This document shows, piece by piece, positions 27,108 to 37,558 of a stretch of DNA of 64,000 bases. This DNA is from Arthrobacter sp. MYb213 (GTDB lineage: Bacteria > Actinomycetota > Actinomycetes > Actinomycetales > Micrococcaceae), in assembly GCF_002979915.1 (NCBI RefSeq), contig NZ_PCQA01000001.1, positions 434,001 to 498,000 on the forward strand. The letters run 5' to 3'. Within the stretch, counting starts at the first letter, position 1. Each line of letters starts with the position of its first letter. A model generated the notes under the pieces. The model was not told where the DNA came from, made no database searches, and saw only the letters and a list, made by a program, of their open reading frames with translations. Position numbers and translations under genes: made by a program.

Positions 27108-28481
27108 TCATACGGGGCGGCGCATCATTTCAATTAGCTCATCAACCGCAGAATTTGTGGTGGCAAAGGGATCCTTACACAGGACAACCCCGCCTTCGCC
27201 TTCTTCATATTTCATATGAACCCAGTCGGTGGAATACCGTCGACCCGTCTCTCTGGCGGCCCTGATGAATTTACTGCGCACCGCCGCGCGGGTGGTAGCT
27301 GGCGGATTTTCAACTGCATCCGCAATTGCCTGCGGGTCGAGAACCGAGCTAGCAAGTCCGCGCCGACGCAGTAAATGGAACAGACCACGCGTCGGGTCAA
27401 TGTCATGGTAGGTCAAATTCAACTGCGCAATGCGATGGGAATCTAGGCTCAGATTGTTCTTCGCAGCGTAACCAGTGATTAGTTTATGCTTAATCGCCCA
27501 GTCAATATCTTTGTCGATTAACGAGAAATTCTGGCTCTCAACGGCAACCAACACGCGTTCCCACAGTTCAAGCACCCGATCAACCTGGTCGTGGTGCGCA
27601 CCATGACGAGCGACAAATCCCTTGACCAGCTCAAGGATTTTCCACTGCAACTGCAGGGCGGTTGGTTCATCTCCGGACATCAACCGCACCACGGTTTGCC
27701 CGGTAAATTCATGGGAGATACTGCGAATTGAACGAATCGGGTTCTCCAGGCGCAGATCATGATAGATCTCCCCGGATTCAATCAGTCGCAAAACCAGATC
27801 GGTTGCACCGATCTTCAGCAGTTGCGTGGTCTCACTCATCGAGGAGTCCCCCACGATCACGTGCAGACGACGGTGATACTCGGCATCCGCATGCGGCTCG
27901 TCACGAGTGTTGATAATCGGACGGGACCGTGTGGTCGCTGAGGAAACACCTTCCCACATGTGGTCTGCGCGCTGGGAGAAGACAAACTTCGTTTCATCTT
28001 CAACCTGGACCAGATGACCGGCACCGCACAGCAGCTGACGAGTTACTAGGAACGGGATGAGCATATCCGCGAGTCGCTTAAATTCGACCTTGCGCGGGAT
28101 CAAGTAGTTTTCGTGACATCCATAAGAATTGCCAGCGGAATCCACGTTGTTCTTGAACAAGAACAATCGGCCTTCGTGACCTTCTTCGAGCAGCTGCTCT
28201 TCGGCTTGTTCAACCAGATCCAGCATCACCGTTTCACCGGCGCGGTCGTGAGCGATCAGCTGCAACAACTGATCGCATTCCGCGGTGGCGTATTCGGGGT
28301 GCGACCCAACATCGAGGTAGAGCCGTGAACCGTTGTTCAGGAAAACATTGGAGCTACGTCCCCACGCAACAACTGGCCGAAAAAGATGCCGGGCTGCGTC
28401 TTCTGGAGTGAGTCGTCGCCCATCAGATGGCACATAGTTCAGTCCAAATTCGGTCTCTAAACCGAAAATCCTGCGATCCAC
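27108..28481 (-). CDS. pafA: Pup--protein ligase PafA
   Basis: Glutamine-synthetase-like ligase that joins the C-terminal Glu of Pup to lysines of target proteins using ATP. At 457 residues it starts MDRRIFGLETEFGL (GTG start), the classic N-terminal strand with metal-binding Glu residues, and contains NGSRLYLDVGSHPEYATAE near 49-67, which carries catalytic Asp57-type residues, and [11 protein letters not shown]. Dop, encoded nearby, is its paralogue. The gap to pup is only 76 bases; prcB and prcA, which usually lie here, are absent. Confidence 0.97.
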   Translation of the reverse strand: MDRRIFGLETEFGLNYVPSDGRRLTPEDAARHLFRPVVAWGRSSNVFLNNGSRLYLDVGSHPEYATAECDQLLQLIAHDRAGETVMLDLVEQAEEQLLEEGHEGRLFLFKNNVDSAGNSYGCHENYLIPRKVEFKRLADMLIPFLVTRQLLCGAGHLVQVEDETKFVFSQRADHMWEGVSSATTRSRPIINTRDEPHADAEYHRRLHVIVGDSSMSETTQLLKIGATDLVLRLIESGEIYHDLRLENPIRSIRSISHEFTGQTVVRLMSGDEPTALQLQWKILELVKGFVARHGAHHDQVDRVLELWERVLVAVESQNFSLIDKDIDWAIKHKLITGYAAKNNLSLDSHRIAQLNLTYHDIDPTRGLFHLLRRRGLASSVLDPQAIADAVENPPATTRAAVRSKFIRAARETGRRYSTDWVHMKYEEGEGGVVLCKDPFATTNSAVDELIEMMRRPV

Positions 28482-28557
28482 CGGAAATTACTTCCCCTCA
28501 TTGGTGTTGCCAGAGTTCACCAGCAACATGTTGGTCATGCCCGTGACTGCAACTAGG

Positions 28558-28743
28558 TTACTGGCCACCCTTTTGAATGAAACCACGCACGAATTCTTCG
28601 GCATTCGATTCAAGTACTGAATCGATCTCATCCAATAAATCATCAACGCCGGCACTGGTACCGGTGGTATTTACCTGTACCTGTTCGGTTTCTACTGGCT
28701 GGGCTTGGTTTTCACGGCGAGCCGAGAAGTTTTCCTGAGTCAT
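28558..28743 (-). CDS. pup: Prokaryotic ubiquitin-like protein Pup
   Basis: 61-residue modifier, disordered at the N-terminus with a helical C-terminal half (DDLLDEIDSVLESNAEEFV, 34-52) that binds the Mpa coiled coil. It ends in Gly-Gly-Gln, so Dop must deamidate the Gln to Glu before ligation. A strong GAGGAG site lies upstream of the ATG. It is placed 60 bases after dop. Confidence 0.97.
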   Translation of the reverse strand: MTQENFSARRENQAQPVETEQVQVNTTGTSAGVDDLLDEIDSVLESNAEEFVRGFIQKGGQ

Positions 28744-28803
28744 TTTTTGCTCCTCAAATCTTTGGCGGCAGGTAATGCACGCCTAGTTCTCATTCTGCGC
28801 TGT

Positions 28804-30423
28804 TTAGCGATGCCGTGCCAACTGATCAATGAACTCATTGATTTCTAGTTGCGCATCAAAGAGTTCGCCCACCTGCGCACGACTACCTGCTAACGGTTCG
28901 GGCATGTGGAATCGGCTGATTTTCCTTGCGCCCGGGACCGAGAATGACAGTGCATCCCAGTTAGCAGCCACCACATAGGGTGCATAGCGTTGCAGCGTCA
29001 TTCCTCGCAGGTAGGCACGGGTGTCGTGAGGTGGGTTATCCACCGCCGCATTGATTTCTTCCTGGCTGAAGATGGTTTCCATCAGGCCGCGCGCGGCCAT
29101 CCGATAATACAATCCTTTATCCAGACGCAGGTCGGCCCATTGCAAGTCCATCAGCGCAATGCGCGGATCATCAAGCCCCACACCGTGGCGTTCGGTAAAT
29201 GACTTCATCAGCGAATATTTGGCTACCCAGTCGACTTGGCCTGCCGCCTGCATTGGATCTTGTTCCAGGGTGTCCAAGATGGCACGCCAGCGGTTAAGAA
29301 TTTCACTGGTGTCGGGATCGGTAAGCTCGCGCTGGGCACAATAGGTTTCAGCCGCTTCCAGATAGCTGCGCTGGATCTCGATAGCGGTCATTCGGCGCCC
29401 GCCGCGAAGGGGCACGGTGGTTTGCAGGGTGGGGTCGTGACTGATCTGTTGAAGGGCGGATACCGGATCTGCCAACTCAAGCTTTGGCGACATTCCCGCT
29501 TCGATCAGGCTGAGCACCAAGTTTGTGGTGCCAACCCTTAACAGGGTGGAGATCTGACCTAGGTTTGCATCACCGATGATCACATGTAACCGGCGGTACT
29601 TATCCCAGTTGGCGTGCGGCTCGTCCCGAGTATTGATGATCGGACGGTTGACCGTGGTTTCCAGGCCAACTTCCGCCTCAAAAAAATCGGCACGCTGAGA
29701 GATTTGGAATTCGGCTCCGCGCCCAAGCATTCCGCGGCCCACTCGTCCGGCCCCACAAAAAATCTGTCGGGTAACAAAAAATGCGGTCAACCCGTCAACT
29801 AACCGGGAGAACTCCACATCACGCGGGATCAAGTAGTTTTCATGCGACCCGTAAGACACCGACTTATTGTCGGTGTTGTTCTTGTATAACAGCAGTTCAC
29901 CACCGCCCAAACTGGCAGCCGAGGCTGCGGCCCGGCGCATTACCTGATCACCTGCTTGATCCCAGAGCACCGCGTCACGCGGACTGGTCACTTCCGGACT
30001 GGAGTATTCCGGATGCGCATGATCAACATAGAGTCGGGCACCGTTACCGAGCACCATATTCATGACTACGTCGGTGGCATCATTTTCCTGATACAACGTG
30101 GCACCAACGCGCGCGTCATTTCCATCCAAGGCAATTGATTCGGCGGTCCAGACCTGATTTTCGGCTTCTAGGGTGGGTTCAGAATCGGTGAGTTGACTCG
30201 GGTGTGCTTCCTCGCGGGACACCGAATGACCCCGAGCATCATTGAGCGGAGTCTCATCAGCATAATCCCAGCGCGCGGCGCGGGTCGCGGTGTCGGTGTC
30301 ACGTACTAATTGCGCGTATCCGTCCACAATTTGAGCGGAGAGCACCGTGGAGTTCGCCTTGGGCATGGACGGCCGAATGATTCCGTACTCGGTTTCTAGG
30401 CCCACTAGTCGACGAGCACTCAT
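28804..30423 (-). CDS. dop: Pup deamidase/depupylase Dop
   Basis: Paralogue of PafA (539 residues) that deamidates Pup-Gln and also removes Pup from targets. It starts [16 protein letters not shown] and has [18 protein letters not shown] and [14 protein letters not shown]. An insertion at about residues 40-85 (rich in Asp, Glu and Ser) corresponds to the Dop-loop found in Dop but not PafA. The ATG overlaps the mpa stop by four bases. Confidence 0.96.
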   Translation of the reverse strand: MSARRLVGLETEYGIIRPSMPKANSTVLSAQIVDGYAQLVRDTDTATRAARWDYADETPLNDARGHSVSREEAHPSQLTDSEPTLEAENQVWTAESIALDGNDARVGATLYQENDATDVVMNMVLGNGARLYVDHAHPEYSSPEVTSPRDAVLWDQAGDQVMRRAAASAASLGGGELLLYKNNTDNKSVSYGSHENYLIPRDVEFSRLVDGLTAFFVTRQIFCGAGRVGRGMLGRGAEFQISQRADFFEAEVGLETTVNRPIINTRDEPHANWDKYRRLHVIIGDANLGQISTLLRVGTTNLVLSLIEAGMSPKLELADPVSALQQISHDPTLQTTVPLRGGRRMTAIEIQRSYLEAAETYCAQRELTDPDTSEILNRWRAILDTLEQDPMQAAGQVDWVAKYSLMKSFTERHGVGLDDPRIALMDLQWADLRLDKGLYYRMAARGLMETIFSQEEINAAVDNPPHDTRAYLRGMTLQRYAPYVVAANWDALSFSVPGARKISRFHMPEPLAGSRAQVGELFDAQLEINEFIDQLARHR

Positions 30424-32102
30424 TTGCTGCCCTTCTGATTAACTAGCGAACGGATATGGCTGATTCGTTCGCCCTTGCGTCCGGAAATACGCGCCCAATC
30501 ATCGGGATTGGTGGTGTTTGGCATATCTTCGTGCTCGGCGAATTCTTCGCGCACTGCACGCAACAGATATTCCATTTTCAGTCCACGTTCACCGGTGGTG
30601 ATCAACGACTTAATCGCATGTTTTTTTGCTCGGTCCACCACATTGTGAATGACCGCCCCGGAGGCGAAGTCCTTAAAGTAGAGCACCTCTACTTGACCGT
30701 TGACGTAAGTGACTTCCAAGAATTCGTTGATCCGTTCGGTGGAATACATCGCTTCCACTGTGCCGCTGATCATTCTTGCGACGGTCTTTTGGCGCTCTCC
30801 CCCATCGGCGGTGACTTCCTCCTCATGCAGGGGTAGGTCTGTGGTCAGATACTTATCAAAAATTTCTGCGGCGCCCACAGCATCTGGGCGGCGAATTTTG
30901 ATCTTCACGTCCAAACGTCCAGGACGCAAAATGGCCGGGTCAATCATGTCTTCTCGGTTTGAGGCACCAATGACGATGACGTTATCCAAGCGCTCCACAC
31001 CATCAATTTCGGCAAGCAGCTGTGGCACTATGGTCGTTTCAACGTCGGAAGAAACGCCTGTGCCACGCGTTCGGAAGAGCGATTCCATCTCGTCGAAGAA
31101 CACCACGACTGGGTCGCCATGCAACGCTTTTTCGCGGGCTCGTGCGAAGATCAGGCGAATATGACGTTCGGTCTCACCGACGTACTTGTCCAGCAGTTCC
31201 GGGCCCTTGATGTTCAGGAAGTAACTTCTGGATTGGGTATTACCGTTGCGTGCCGCTGCACGCTGAGCCAGTGAATTTGCCACGGCCTTAGCTATCAAGG
31301 TTTTGCCGCAGCCCGGAGGACCGTAAAGCAGAATGCCTTTAGGGGCGCTCAGTCCGTGTTCTCGGTAAAGCTCTGGGTGTGCGAAGGGCAGTTCGACCGA
31401 ATCTTGGATAGCTTCAATTTGAGAGTTCAATCCGCCGATATCCGAGTAATCGATATCCGGTACTTCTTCGAGAACTAGCGACTGCATGTCAGTGAGCTGT
31501 ACCCGGTTGATCGCTAATCCGGTCCGCGAATCGATCGTTAGCTGATCTCCCACGCGCAGGTGTTCCCTGCGCAGTGGCTCGGCAAATTCAATGACTCGCT
31601 GGTCATCGCCTCGGGTCATCACTACCGCTTGGTGGTGATCCAGGATTTCCTTGATCGTCACCAAGTCGCCAGTTTGTTCATAGCCTAGGCCTGCCACAAC
31701 AACGAGCGCCTCATTGAGCAGCACCTGCTGGCCAATATGGAATTTGTCGAAATCCAGCAACGGACTAATGGATACACGCATTTTTCGTCCGGAGTAAATC
31801 ACGTCGACGGCCTGTACCGCGGTGGTTTCGATTCCGGTGCCTGGTTCCGGATGTTTACGCGGGTGTTTAGCGACGATGGTTCCGCAGCTAAATGGCGTAT
31901 CACCGTCTTTTTCAAGCGCAGATTTGAGGTTGATAATTTGTTCGCGAGTCTGCTCTAACAAGGACACCAGGCGCTGATTATTGCCACTGATTCCGGCTAA
32001 CTGCTTGTCTAGGTTGCGATTTTTATCGCGAAGCAGGTTGACCTGACGTTCGGTTACCTGAAGACGCTCGGCGACGCGTTGCGCCTCGTTGTTTTCGCTC
32101 AC
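30420..32102 (-). CDS. mpa: Proteasome-associated AAA ATPase (Mpa/ARC)
   Basis: Ring-forming AAA ATPase that recognises Pup by its N-terminal coiled coil (about residues 5-55) and unfolds pupylated proteins. Two OB folds follow, then GPPGCGKT (Walker A), [11 protein letters not shown] (Walker B) and the IRRPD region. The GTG at 32102 has GGGAG seven bases upstream; the frame is open to 32168, but that extension lacks a ribosome site. The C-terminus ends SLVNQKGSK shortly after the conserved [13 protein letters not shown]. The Gln-Tyr-Leu tail that docks to the 20S core in mycobacteria is missing. Confidence 0.95.
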   Translation of the reverse strand: MSENNEAQRVAERLQVTERQVNLLRDKNRNLDKQLAGISGNNQRLVSLLEQTREQIINLKSALEKDGDTPFSCGTIVAKHPRKHPEPGTGIETTAVQAVDVIYSGRKMRVSISPLLDFDKFHIGQQVLLNEALVVVAGLGYEQTGDLVTIKEILDHHQAVVMTRGDDQRVIEFAEPLRREHLRVGDQLTIDSRTGLAINRVQLTDMQSLVLEEVPDIDYSDIGGLNSQIEAIQDSVELPFAHPELYREHGLSAPKGILLYGPPGCGKTLIAKAVANSLAQRAAARNGNTQSRSYFLNIKGPELLDKYVGETERHIRLIFARAREKALHGDPVVVFFDEMESLFRTRGTGVSSDVETTIVPQLLAEIDGVERLDNVIVIGASNREDMIDPAILRPGRLDVKIKIRRPDAVGAAEIFDKYLTTDLPLHEEEVTADGGERQKTVARMISGTVEAMYSTERINEFLEVTYVNGQVEVLYFKDFASGAVIHNVVDRAKKHAIKSLITTGERGLKMEYLLRAVREEFAEHEDMPNTTNPDDWARISGRKGERISHIRSLVNQKGSK

Positions 32103-32188
32103 GGTTATTCTCCCAACCTTTGCAGTTCTCCTCGCGTACCCACCAGAGGTGACTACCTTGCGCGGCACTCTGATTCCATCTTAGGAAG

Positions 32189-32223
32189 CTAAAGCCCCGG
32201 GAATGAATTTCCCAGGGCTTTAG
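32189..32223 (-). terminator. Terminator after trmI
   Basis: CTAAAGCCCCGGGAA at 32189-32203 faces TTTCCCAGGGCTTTAG at 32208-32223, one mismatch, loop TGAA. It separates trmI from mpa, so mpa should have its own promoter in 32103-32188. Confidence 0.8.
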
Positions 32224-32239
32224 TTCACATATTGAAACG

Positions 32240-33292
32240 TTAGTTCTCGGTATCCGAGACGTTGTCACCTTCGCGGACACGATTCGGACGGTTGGCGTCC
32301 TTGGCTGCACGGCGAAGTTTCTTAGGCGAAATACCACGTTCTCCGAGTGCGGATTCGGTCCACTGCTCGGCGTCGTGTTCGCGGGTCCACGCGTTCAGAT
32401 CCTCGGCAGAGTAGCCGTGCTCTTTCATCCGCTTGGCTTTCGGGATGCCCTCCTGGGCGTCGGCCAATCGGCGGGTGGTGATCAGGAACGCCGTGTGCGC
32501 CACCATACGGTGATCCGGGCGAACCGCTAAGCCGTCAACATGCCAACCGCGCACCATGGTTTCAAAGCAATCGGGCTCGGTAAACTGGCCCGAGGCGCGA
32601 ATTGCTTCCACCACGCGGGACATTTGGGTCACCGTGGCGACGTAGTTCGTCCACACTCCGCCAGGTGCCAACACCGTAGCTACCGCGTCTAGGCATTCCC
32701 ACGGAGAGAGCATATCGAGCACTACGCGGTCTACGCTGCCGGGCTCCTCAATTTCCAGTACCTTCTCTTGGAAGTCACCAATTGAAAGGTTCCAGGCAGG
32801 GTGCTCGCCACCAAATACGGTAGCGATATTGCCACGGGCAATATCTGCGAACTCTTCACGACGCTCATAGGAGTGCAGGTATCCCTGGTCGCCTACCGCA
32901 CGCAGCAGTGAAATCGACAGCGCTCCGGACCCCACACCGGCCTCAACTACTCGTGCGCCGGGGAAAATATCGCCAAACTGAATAATTTGGGCGGCATCCT
33001 TGGGGTATACCACTGCAGCACCTCGAGGCATGGACAGAACAAAGTCCTTCGCCAGCGGACGCAGCATCTGATAGCGCACGCCTTCAACGTTTTCCACTAC
33101 CGAACCTTCGGAGGTACCGATGATCAGATCATGGCTCAGCACGCCCTGATGCGTGTGGAACTCTCCGCCGGCTTCAAGGGTGATGGTGTTGATGCGACGC
33201 TTTTCGTCGGTCAGCTGGACACGGTCGCCGACGCGGAACGGGCCACGACGGGCATTCGCGCCATGCGGCGCTGCGGTGTTCTGAGCACTCAC
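32240..33292 (-). CDS. trmI: tRNA (adenine-58-N1)-methyltransferase TrmI
   Basis: Makes m1A58 in the T-loop of tRNAs. The N-terminal small barrel is followed by a Rossmann methyltransferase with VEAGVGSGALSISLLRAVG near 113-131 and the catalytic-region VVLDMLSPWE near 187-196. At 350 residues it has an actinobacterial C-terminal extension rich in basic residues. In actinobacteria trmI usually lies directly upstream of mpa, as here. Confidence 0.93.
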   Translation of the reverse strand: MSAQNTAAPHGANARRGPFRVGDRVQLTDEKRRINTITLEAGGEFHTHQGVLSHDLIIGTSEGSVVENVEGVRYQMLRPLAKDFVLSMPRGAAVVYPKDAAQIIQFGDIFPGARVVEAGVGSGALSISLLRAVGDQGYLHSYERREEFADIARGNIATVFGGEHPAWNLSIGDFQEKVLEIEEPGSVDRVVLDMLSPWECLDAVATVLAPGGVWTNYVATVTQMSRVVEAIRASGQFTEPDCFETMVRGWHVDGLAVRPDHRMVAHTAFLITTRRLADAQEGIPKAKRMKEHGYSAEDLNAWTREHDAEQWTESALGERGISPKKLRRAAKDANRPNRVREGDNVSDTEN

Positions 33293-33318
33293 TGAGTTTT
33301 CCTTTGTTGTAGAACTTT

Positions 33319-34446
33319 TTAGGCTTTGCGGCCGGTGACGGCCGAAATAATCTTGCGTTGGTGCAATAACCCGACCACGGCACCCCGGGCATCAATGACC
33401 GCGTACTCTGCGCTAGCCACACTGGCCAGGTAATCGATCAGTTGCCTTCCATCGGCGTCAGCAGCGACCACGGCTCCGCGACCCAAAGCCCGCGAAACGG
33501 CCAAGGCGGACACCTCGGCAGCCGCCTCAGGAGCTACCCGGCTCAGCGCTTGTTCGTCCACCACTCCGCACGGCATGCCTTGCGGGTCAATCAAAATGAT
33601 CGATCCCCCACGGTTACGTTTGCGGGTGTGCACGTCAGCTACTGTGGCCACGGACATCATTGCGCTGGCCGGTGACATCAGATCCCCGGCAATGACCTTG
33701 GGCAGGTTCAGCATCATTTTTGCGTGATTGATCAACTGCGTTGTGGCCTGCCACATGAAGACTGCCACCATCACGCCAACCACCATGGTGATCAGCTGCG
33801 GCTGTTGGCCCTTGAAATATGGAAGCACCGCAAACCAGAAGACCACACCGATGACGATAATGCGGCCCACCCAGGAAGCGGCGATGGTGCCTTTAAACTG
33901 TGATCCGGTGAGTTTCCACACCGCAGATTCAACGAGGCGCCCGCCGTCTAGCGGAAGCCCTGGCAGTGCATTAAACGCACCAAGTAGCAGGTTCGCGTAG
34001 ACGAAGAAATTCAGCAGCAGTCCCGGGTACAACCCGAGGCTTGGAATTTGCATGGCCAGCCAGGCTAGGCCGGCGAGGACAAAGTTCGATAACGGACCGG
34101 CCATCGCCACAGCCAAAGAGGCTCCAGGCTTAGCTTTGAAGGAACCGAACTGTGTGTGTCCGCCCATCAGGGTGAGCACAATGTGGGCATCTGGCCATTT
34201 GAAGGCACGCGCGGTGAGCGCGTGCGCTACCTCGTGTACCAGCACGGCTAGGGCAATCACTACGGCGCAGGCAAACCCCAAGAGGTACGCGACAACCGGT
34301 GGGATCAACGCGTTATTTGATAATTGCATGCCAATGGCCACGGTGATGACCGCGGTAATAATGAACCACGAGCTAGACAGGTACACCGGTACTCCGCCGA
34401 TGCGCCCCAGCTTCAGTCCTGGGGCCTTTTCAGTTACTTCGCTCAC
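33319..34446 (-). CDS. Site-2-type M50 metalloprotease with CBS-like tail
   Basis: A 375-residue membrane protease. The zinc motif HEVAH is near residue 70, the second metal motif LDGGR around 165, with at least five helices. After the membrane part comes a CBS-domain pair region with GDLMSPASAMMSV. It belongs to the site-2 protease class that cleaves substrates within membranes, such as anti-sigma factors; the target is unknown. Overlaps the HAD gene by four bases. Confidence 0.9.
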   Translation of the reverse strand: MSEVTEKAPGLKLGRIGGVPVYLSSSWFIITAVITVAIGMQLSNNALIPPVVAYLLGFACAVVIALAVLVHEVAHALTARAFKWPDAHIVLTLMGGHTQFGSFKAKPGASLAVAMAGPLSNFVLAGLAWLAMQIPSLGLYPGLLLNFFVYANLLLGAFNALPGLPLDGGRLVESAVWKLTGSQFKGTIAASWVGRIIVIGVVFWFAVLPYFKGQQPQLITMVVGVMVAVFMWQATTQLINHAKMMLNLPKVIAGDLMSPASAMMSVATVADVHTRKRNRGGSIILIDPQGMPCGVVDEQALSRVAPEAAAEVSALAVSRALGRGAVVAADADGRQLIDYLASVASAEYAVIDARGAVVGLLHQRKIISAVTGRKA

Positions 34447-35156
34447 GCGTTAACCTGCACCAACCAATCGGTCATGGTTTCTACTTCCACATCAACTAGC
34501 GACGTGATCCGGCGCCAGTTCCCCACTCCGGGGTCGGTGGCGTTAGGAACTAATACCGCGTGTAGCTCGGCGGCCGAGGCGGAATGAATCCCGGGTTTTG
34601 AATCCTCGAAGCCAATGCAGCGGGCGGCTTCAAAATCTCGACCCAACTTTTCACTCAATAAGGTGAGTCCGCGTCGGTAGGGTTCGGGGTCTGGTTTGCC
34701 GTGGGTGACTTCCTCACCGGTAACGCTGACGGTGAAGATACCTTCGGGCAGTGCTTCCATTAGCTTGTCCACGATGCTGCGTTCACTCATCGTGACCAAC
34801 GCTTGAGGAATACCCGCGGCGTGGACGGCAGTGAGTAGTTCTAAAGCCCCGGGGCGCCACGGTACTTCCTGGCTCAACCCGGCAATGACCTTGTCTGATA
34901 AGTGGTCAATGATTTCGCGGATACTGAGATCAACTCCGGCTTCCTGAAGGATCTTGGCACCATTAGGCAACGCTTGTCCGACGAGGTTAAATGCTTGTTC
35001 CTCACTCCAGCTACCACCATGGGATTTGACGAGTTCCATCTCGGCATTGATCCAATAGGGTTCGGTGTCGATGAGGGTCCCATCCATATCCCACAGCACC
35101 GCTTGCGGGCCGTGGGATGAAACTTTTGTATCGAACGCTGATCTGGTGCTTGGCAT
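34443..35156 (-). CDS. HAD-family phosphatase
   Basis: 237 residues with a haloacid-dehalogenase fold: catalytic DMDGTL at about 23-28, VTMSERS motif II, K-P-D-P-E-P-Y and FEDSKPGIHSA motif IV. The helical cap and the LIDTEPYW stretch place it with beta-phosphoglucomutase-like/sugar phosphatase members. Substrate unknown. It starts upstream of and overlaps the site-2 protease gene, so the two form a small operon; divergent from the PAC2 gene. Confidence 0.9.
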   Translation of the reverse strand: MPSTRSAFDTKVSSHGPQAVLWDMDGTLIDTEPYWINAEMELVKSHGGSWSEEQAFNLVGQALPNGAKILQEAGVDLSIREIIDHLSDKVIAGLSQEVPWRPGALELLTAVHAAGIPQALVTMSERSIVDKLMEALPEGIFTVSVTGEEVTHGKPDPEPYRRGLTLLSEKLGRDFEAARCIGFEDSKPGIHSASAAELHAVLVPNATDPGVGNWRRITSLVDVEVETMTDWLVQVNA

Positions 35157-35239
35157 GACTCCATTCTAGATGGAAGAGTGGGGCTAAACCGCTTCGGTGG
35201 ATACCTTGGGTCGGTGAAGTGGCAGGAAAGAGGTTTGTG

Positions 35240-36148
35240 ATGAGCGAGGAATACCAAGCACCAACGCTGAATGGCTTCGTTGGGCAAACCGAACATGAGA
35301 TGCGTCCCACCATCTTAATTTCGGCGTTTGAGGGCTGGAATGATGCTGGCTCGGCCGCTAGTGATGCGGTTCGACGCATTTTGAGTAGCTCCTCGCCCGA
35401 ACATGTAGCCACCGTGGGCTCGGATGATTACTACGACTACCAGTTCACTCGCCCGCATTCTCGGCTCACCGATACCGGACGTGTGATCGACTGGCCGGTC
35501 ACCAATGTTTATCGCATCAACCTCGAACAAGCCCCAGCAGATCTGCTCATTGTTGTGGGCGTGGAGCCCACGTTTAAGTGGCAATCCTTTTGTGCGCAGG
35601 TCGTACGGTCGGCGCAAACCCACAATGTTCACGTGGTACTTTCCGTCGGTGCCCTGTTGGCTGATGTGCCGCACACCAGGCCGGTGCCTACGGTGCTGAA
35701 CAGCGATCATCCTAAGCTGCAGGAGTTCTTTAATATCTCCGCGTCGCGCTATGAGGGTCCGACAGGGATTCCTTCAGTACTCAGCGCGGAATTCGACAAG
35801 CATGGGATTCCTACTATGTCGCTCTGGGCTCAGTTATCCCATTATGTAGCCCAAGCGCCAAGCCCGCGGGTGGAATTAGCCCTAGTTGAAATGCTCGAGG
35901 AGCTGGTTCCGATGACTGTGGCCTCAGAAAAGTTGCGTGAAGACGCGATCGCCTGGAAACGCGGGGTCGATGAGCTATTGGCAGCGGATTCGGATGTCTC
36001 AAAATATGTGGAGCAACTTGAACGAGCCTCGGATGCCAGCGAATTACCTGAGGCCAGTGGCGAGTCTATTGCCCGCGAATTTGAACGATACCTGCGAAGA
36101 CGCGGCCGCTCACGAGGAGATGGTCAAGGCCCGGACTTTGAGATCTGA
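35240..36148 (+). CDS. PAC2 family protein
   Basis: About 302 residues of the PAC2 (proteasome-assembly-chaperone-like) family: the N-terminal ILISAFEGWNDAGSAASDAV block at about 27-46, LIVVGVEPTFKW, and a C-terminal Glu/Arg-rich helix. Despite the name, bacterial members occur without proteasomes and their function is unknown. The ATG at 35240 has AGAGG upstream; a GTG at 35219 is the alternative. Conserved position beside mshC and the HAD gene in actinobacteria. Confidence 0.88.
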   Translation: MSEEYQAPTLNGFVGQTEHEMRPTILISAFEGWNDAGSAASDAVRRILSSSSPEHVATVGSDDYYDYQFTRPHSRLTDTGRVIDWPVTNVYRINLEQAPADLLIVVGVEPTFKWQSFCAQVVRSAQTHNVHVVLSVGALLADVPHTRPVPTVLNSDHPKLQEFFNISASRYEGPTGIPSVLSAEFDKHGIPTMSLWAQLSHYVAQAPSPRVELALVEMLEELVPMTVASEKLREDAIAWKRGVDELLAADSDVSKYVEQLERASDASELPEASGESIAREFERYLRRRGRSRGDGQGPDFEI

Positions 36149-36159
36149 GCCGAGGGTAC

Positions 36160-36199
36160 AAAAAATCCTCATGCGAAGAAATTCGCATGAGGATTTTTT
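36160..36199. terminator. Bidirectional terminator between PAC2 and mshC
   Basis: Perfect 18-bp stem from AAAAAATCCTCATGCGAA to its mirror with a GAAA loop, flanked by A and T runs on the two strands. Confidence 0.92.
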
Positions 36200-36204
36200 C
36201 TTGC

Positions 36205-37476
36205 TTAGAGCTTCAGGCCCAAAAGAGCATCAAAGCCGCGGGTTAGCAGTTCGCTACCTTCACCGCTGCCTTCAGCCTCGGTGGCCGCCCACTGGTCGAT
36301 GGCTTCCAGCGCTGCTGGAGCGTTCAGATCATCGGCCATGCGTGAGCGAATGCGGGTGAGCAGTGCAGTGGCTTCTGCCAGGCCGCTAGCGGTGATCCGT
36401 TCCCTCCAGGTGGCTACGCGCTGCTGTGCAAGCTGCAATAGGTCATCTGTCCAAGACCAGTTGGTTCGGTAGTGCTGGGAGAGCAACACCGCACGAATCG
36501 CTACGGGCTCCACCCCGGCCTCACGGAGTTTGGAGACCAACACCAGGTTACCTAGGGACTTGCTCATCTTCTCGCCGTCCAAGCCAACCATGCCGGTGTG
36601 CACGTAGCTCTGCGCCAATTCGATCTGATCATCGGCAGCAGCGTGTGCGGCAGAAAATTCGTGGTGCGGGAAGATCAGGTCTGAGCCGCCACCCTGAACG
36701 GTAAACGGCGCAGGCAGAGTCTTTCGGGCAATCACCGAACATTCGATGTGCCAGCCCGGACGACCGGTGCCCAGTTCGCCACCTTCCCACGAAGGTTCAC
36801 CTTCACGGGCCATCCGCCAGAGCAGTGGATCGAGTTCATCACGCTTACCAACTCGCTGTGGGTCTCCGCCACGTTCGGCGAAGAAGCCGAGCATCGTTTC
36901 ACGGTCGTAGTTTGATACCTGACCGAGCTTCCATGCATCATTCTGCGAGGCCATGGTGTCAAAGTACACGTCACCATCTACCCCGTCTTCACCGGCAGGG
37001 ACTCGGTAAGCCAAGTCTGCGGCCAGCAGTCGTTCGACGACCGGTACCAGCCAACTGACGGACTCTACGGCACCGATGTAGTTGTGTGGGGCGATGACGT
37101 TCAACGCTTCCATGTCGGTGCGGAACAGCTGAATCTGGCTCTCGGCCAGATCTCGCCAGTCAACACCCGTCGCGGTGGCGCGCTCGAGCAACGGATCATC
37201 CACGTCGGTGATGTTCTGTGTGTAGCTCACCTTACGGCCGTTATCCAACCAGGTGCGGTGCAAGAGGTCAAAGGTGACATAGGTAGCCGCATGACCCATA
37301 TGTGTGGCGTCGTATGGGGTGATGCCACAGACATACATGCTGGCTGGACTGTTGGCTTTATCGGCCGGCGCGGTGGCCCGCTTGGTTCCGCTGGAGGTAT
37401 CAAAAATCTCCAAAATGGGTGCGGATCCGACAACATGCGGTACTTCCGGGGACTTCCACGCGAGCACTGAGTACAT
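36205..37476 (-). CDS. mshC: Cysteine--GlcN-inositol ligase of mycothiol synthesis
   Basis: ATP-dependent ligase that joins Cys to GlcN-Ins, the fourth step of mycothiol synthesis. It is a cysteinyl-tRNA-synthetase relative: [14 protein letters not shown] (HIGH-type site, with zinc Cys), HIECS, HHEF zinc ligands, and KMSKSLG. It lacks the C-terminal tRNA-binding part of CysRS. The ATG at 37476 gives the family-typical start [13 protein letters not shown]; upstream in-frame TTG at 37515 is less likely. mshA is in the same window at 59 kb. Confidence 0.94.
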   Translation of the reverse strand: MYSVLAWKSPEVPHVVGSAPILEIFDTSSGTKRATAPADKANSPASMYVCGITPYDATHMGHAATYVTFDLLHRTWLDNGRKVSYTQNITDVDDPLLERATATGVDWRDLAESQIQLFRTDMEALNVIAPHNYIGAVESVSWLVPVVERLLAADLAYRVPAGEDGVDGDVYFDTMASQNDAWKLGQVSNYDRETMLGFFAERGGDPQRVGKRDELDPLLWRMAREGEPSWEGGELGTGRPGWHIECSVIARKTLPAPFTVQGGGSDLIFPHHEFSAAHAAADDQIELAQSYVHTGMVGLDGEKMSKSLGNLVLVSKLREAGVEPVAIRAVLLSQHYRTNWSWTDDLLQLAQQRVATWRERITASGLAEATALLTRIRSRMADDLNAPAALEAIDQWAATEAEGSGEGSELLTRGFDALLGLKL

Positions 37477-37514
37477 CCTTTCGCAGATGTATAGACGATC
37501 TTCTCTTAAGAGCA

Positions 37515-37547
37515 AGTCAACGGGAACTTAGTTTATTCCCGTTGACT
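37515..37547 (-). terminator. Terminator after uppP
   Basis: AGTCAACGGGAA (37515-37526) mirrors TTCCCGTTGACT (37536-37547) exactly with a nine-base loop, 11 bases past the uppP stop. The mshC promoter must lie inside or just after it. Confidence 0.82.
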
Positions 37548-37558
37548 CTCTTGTCGTA

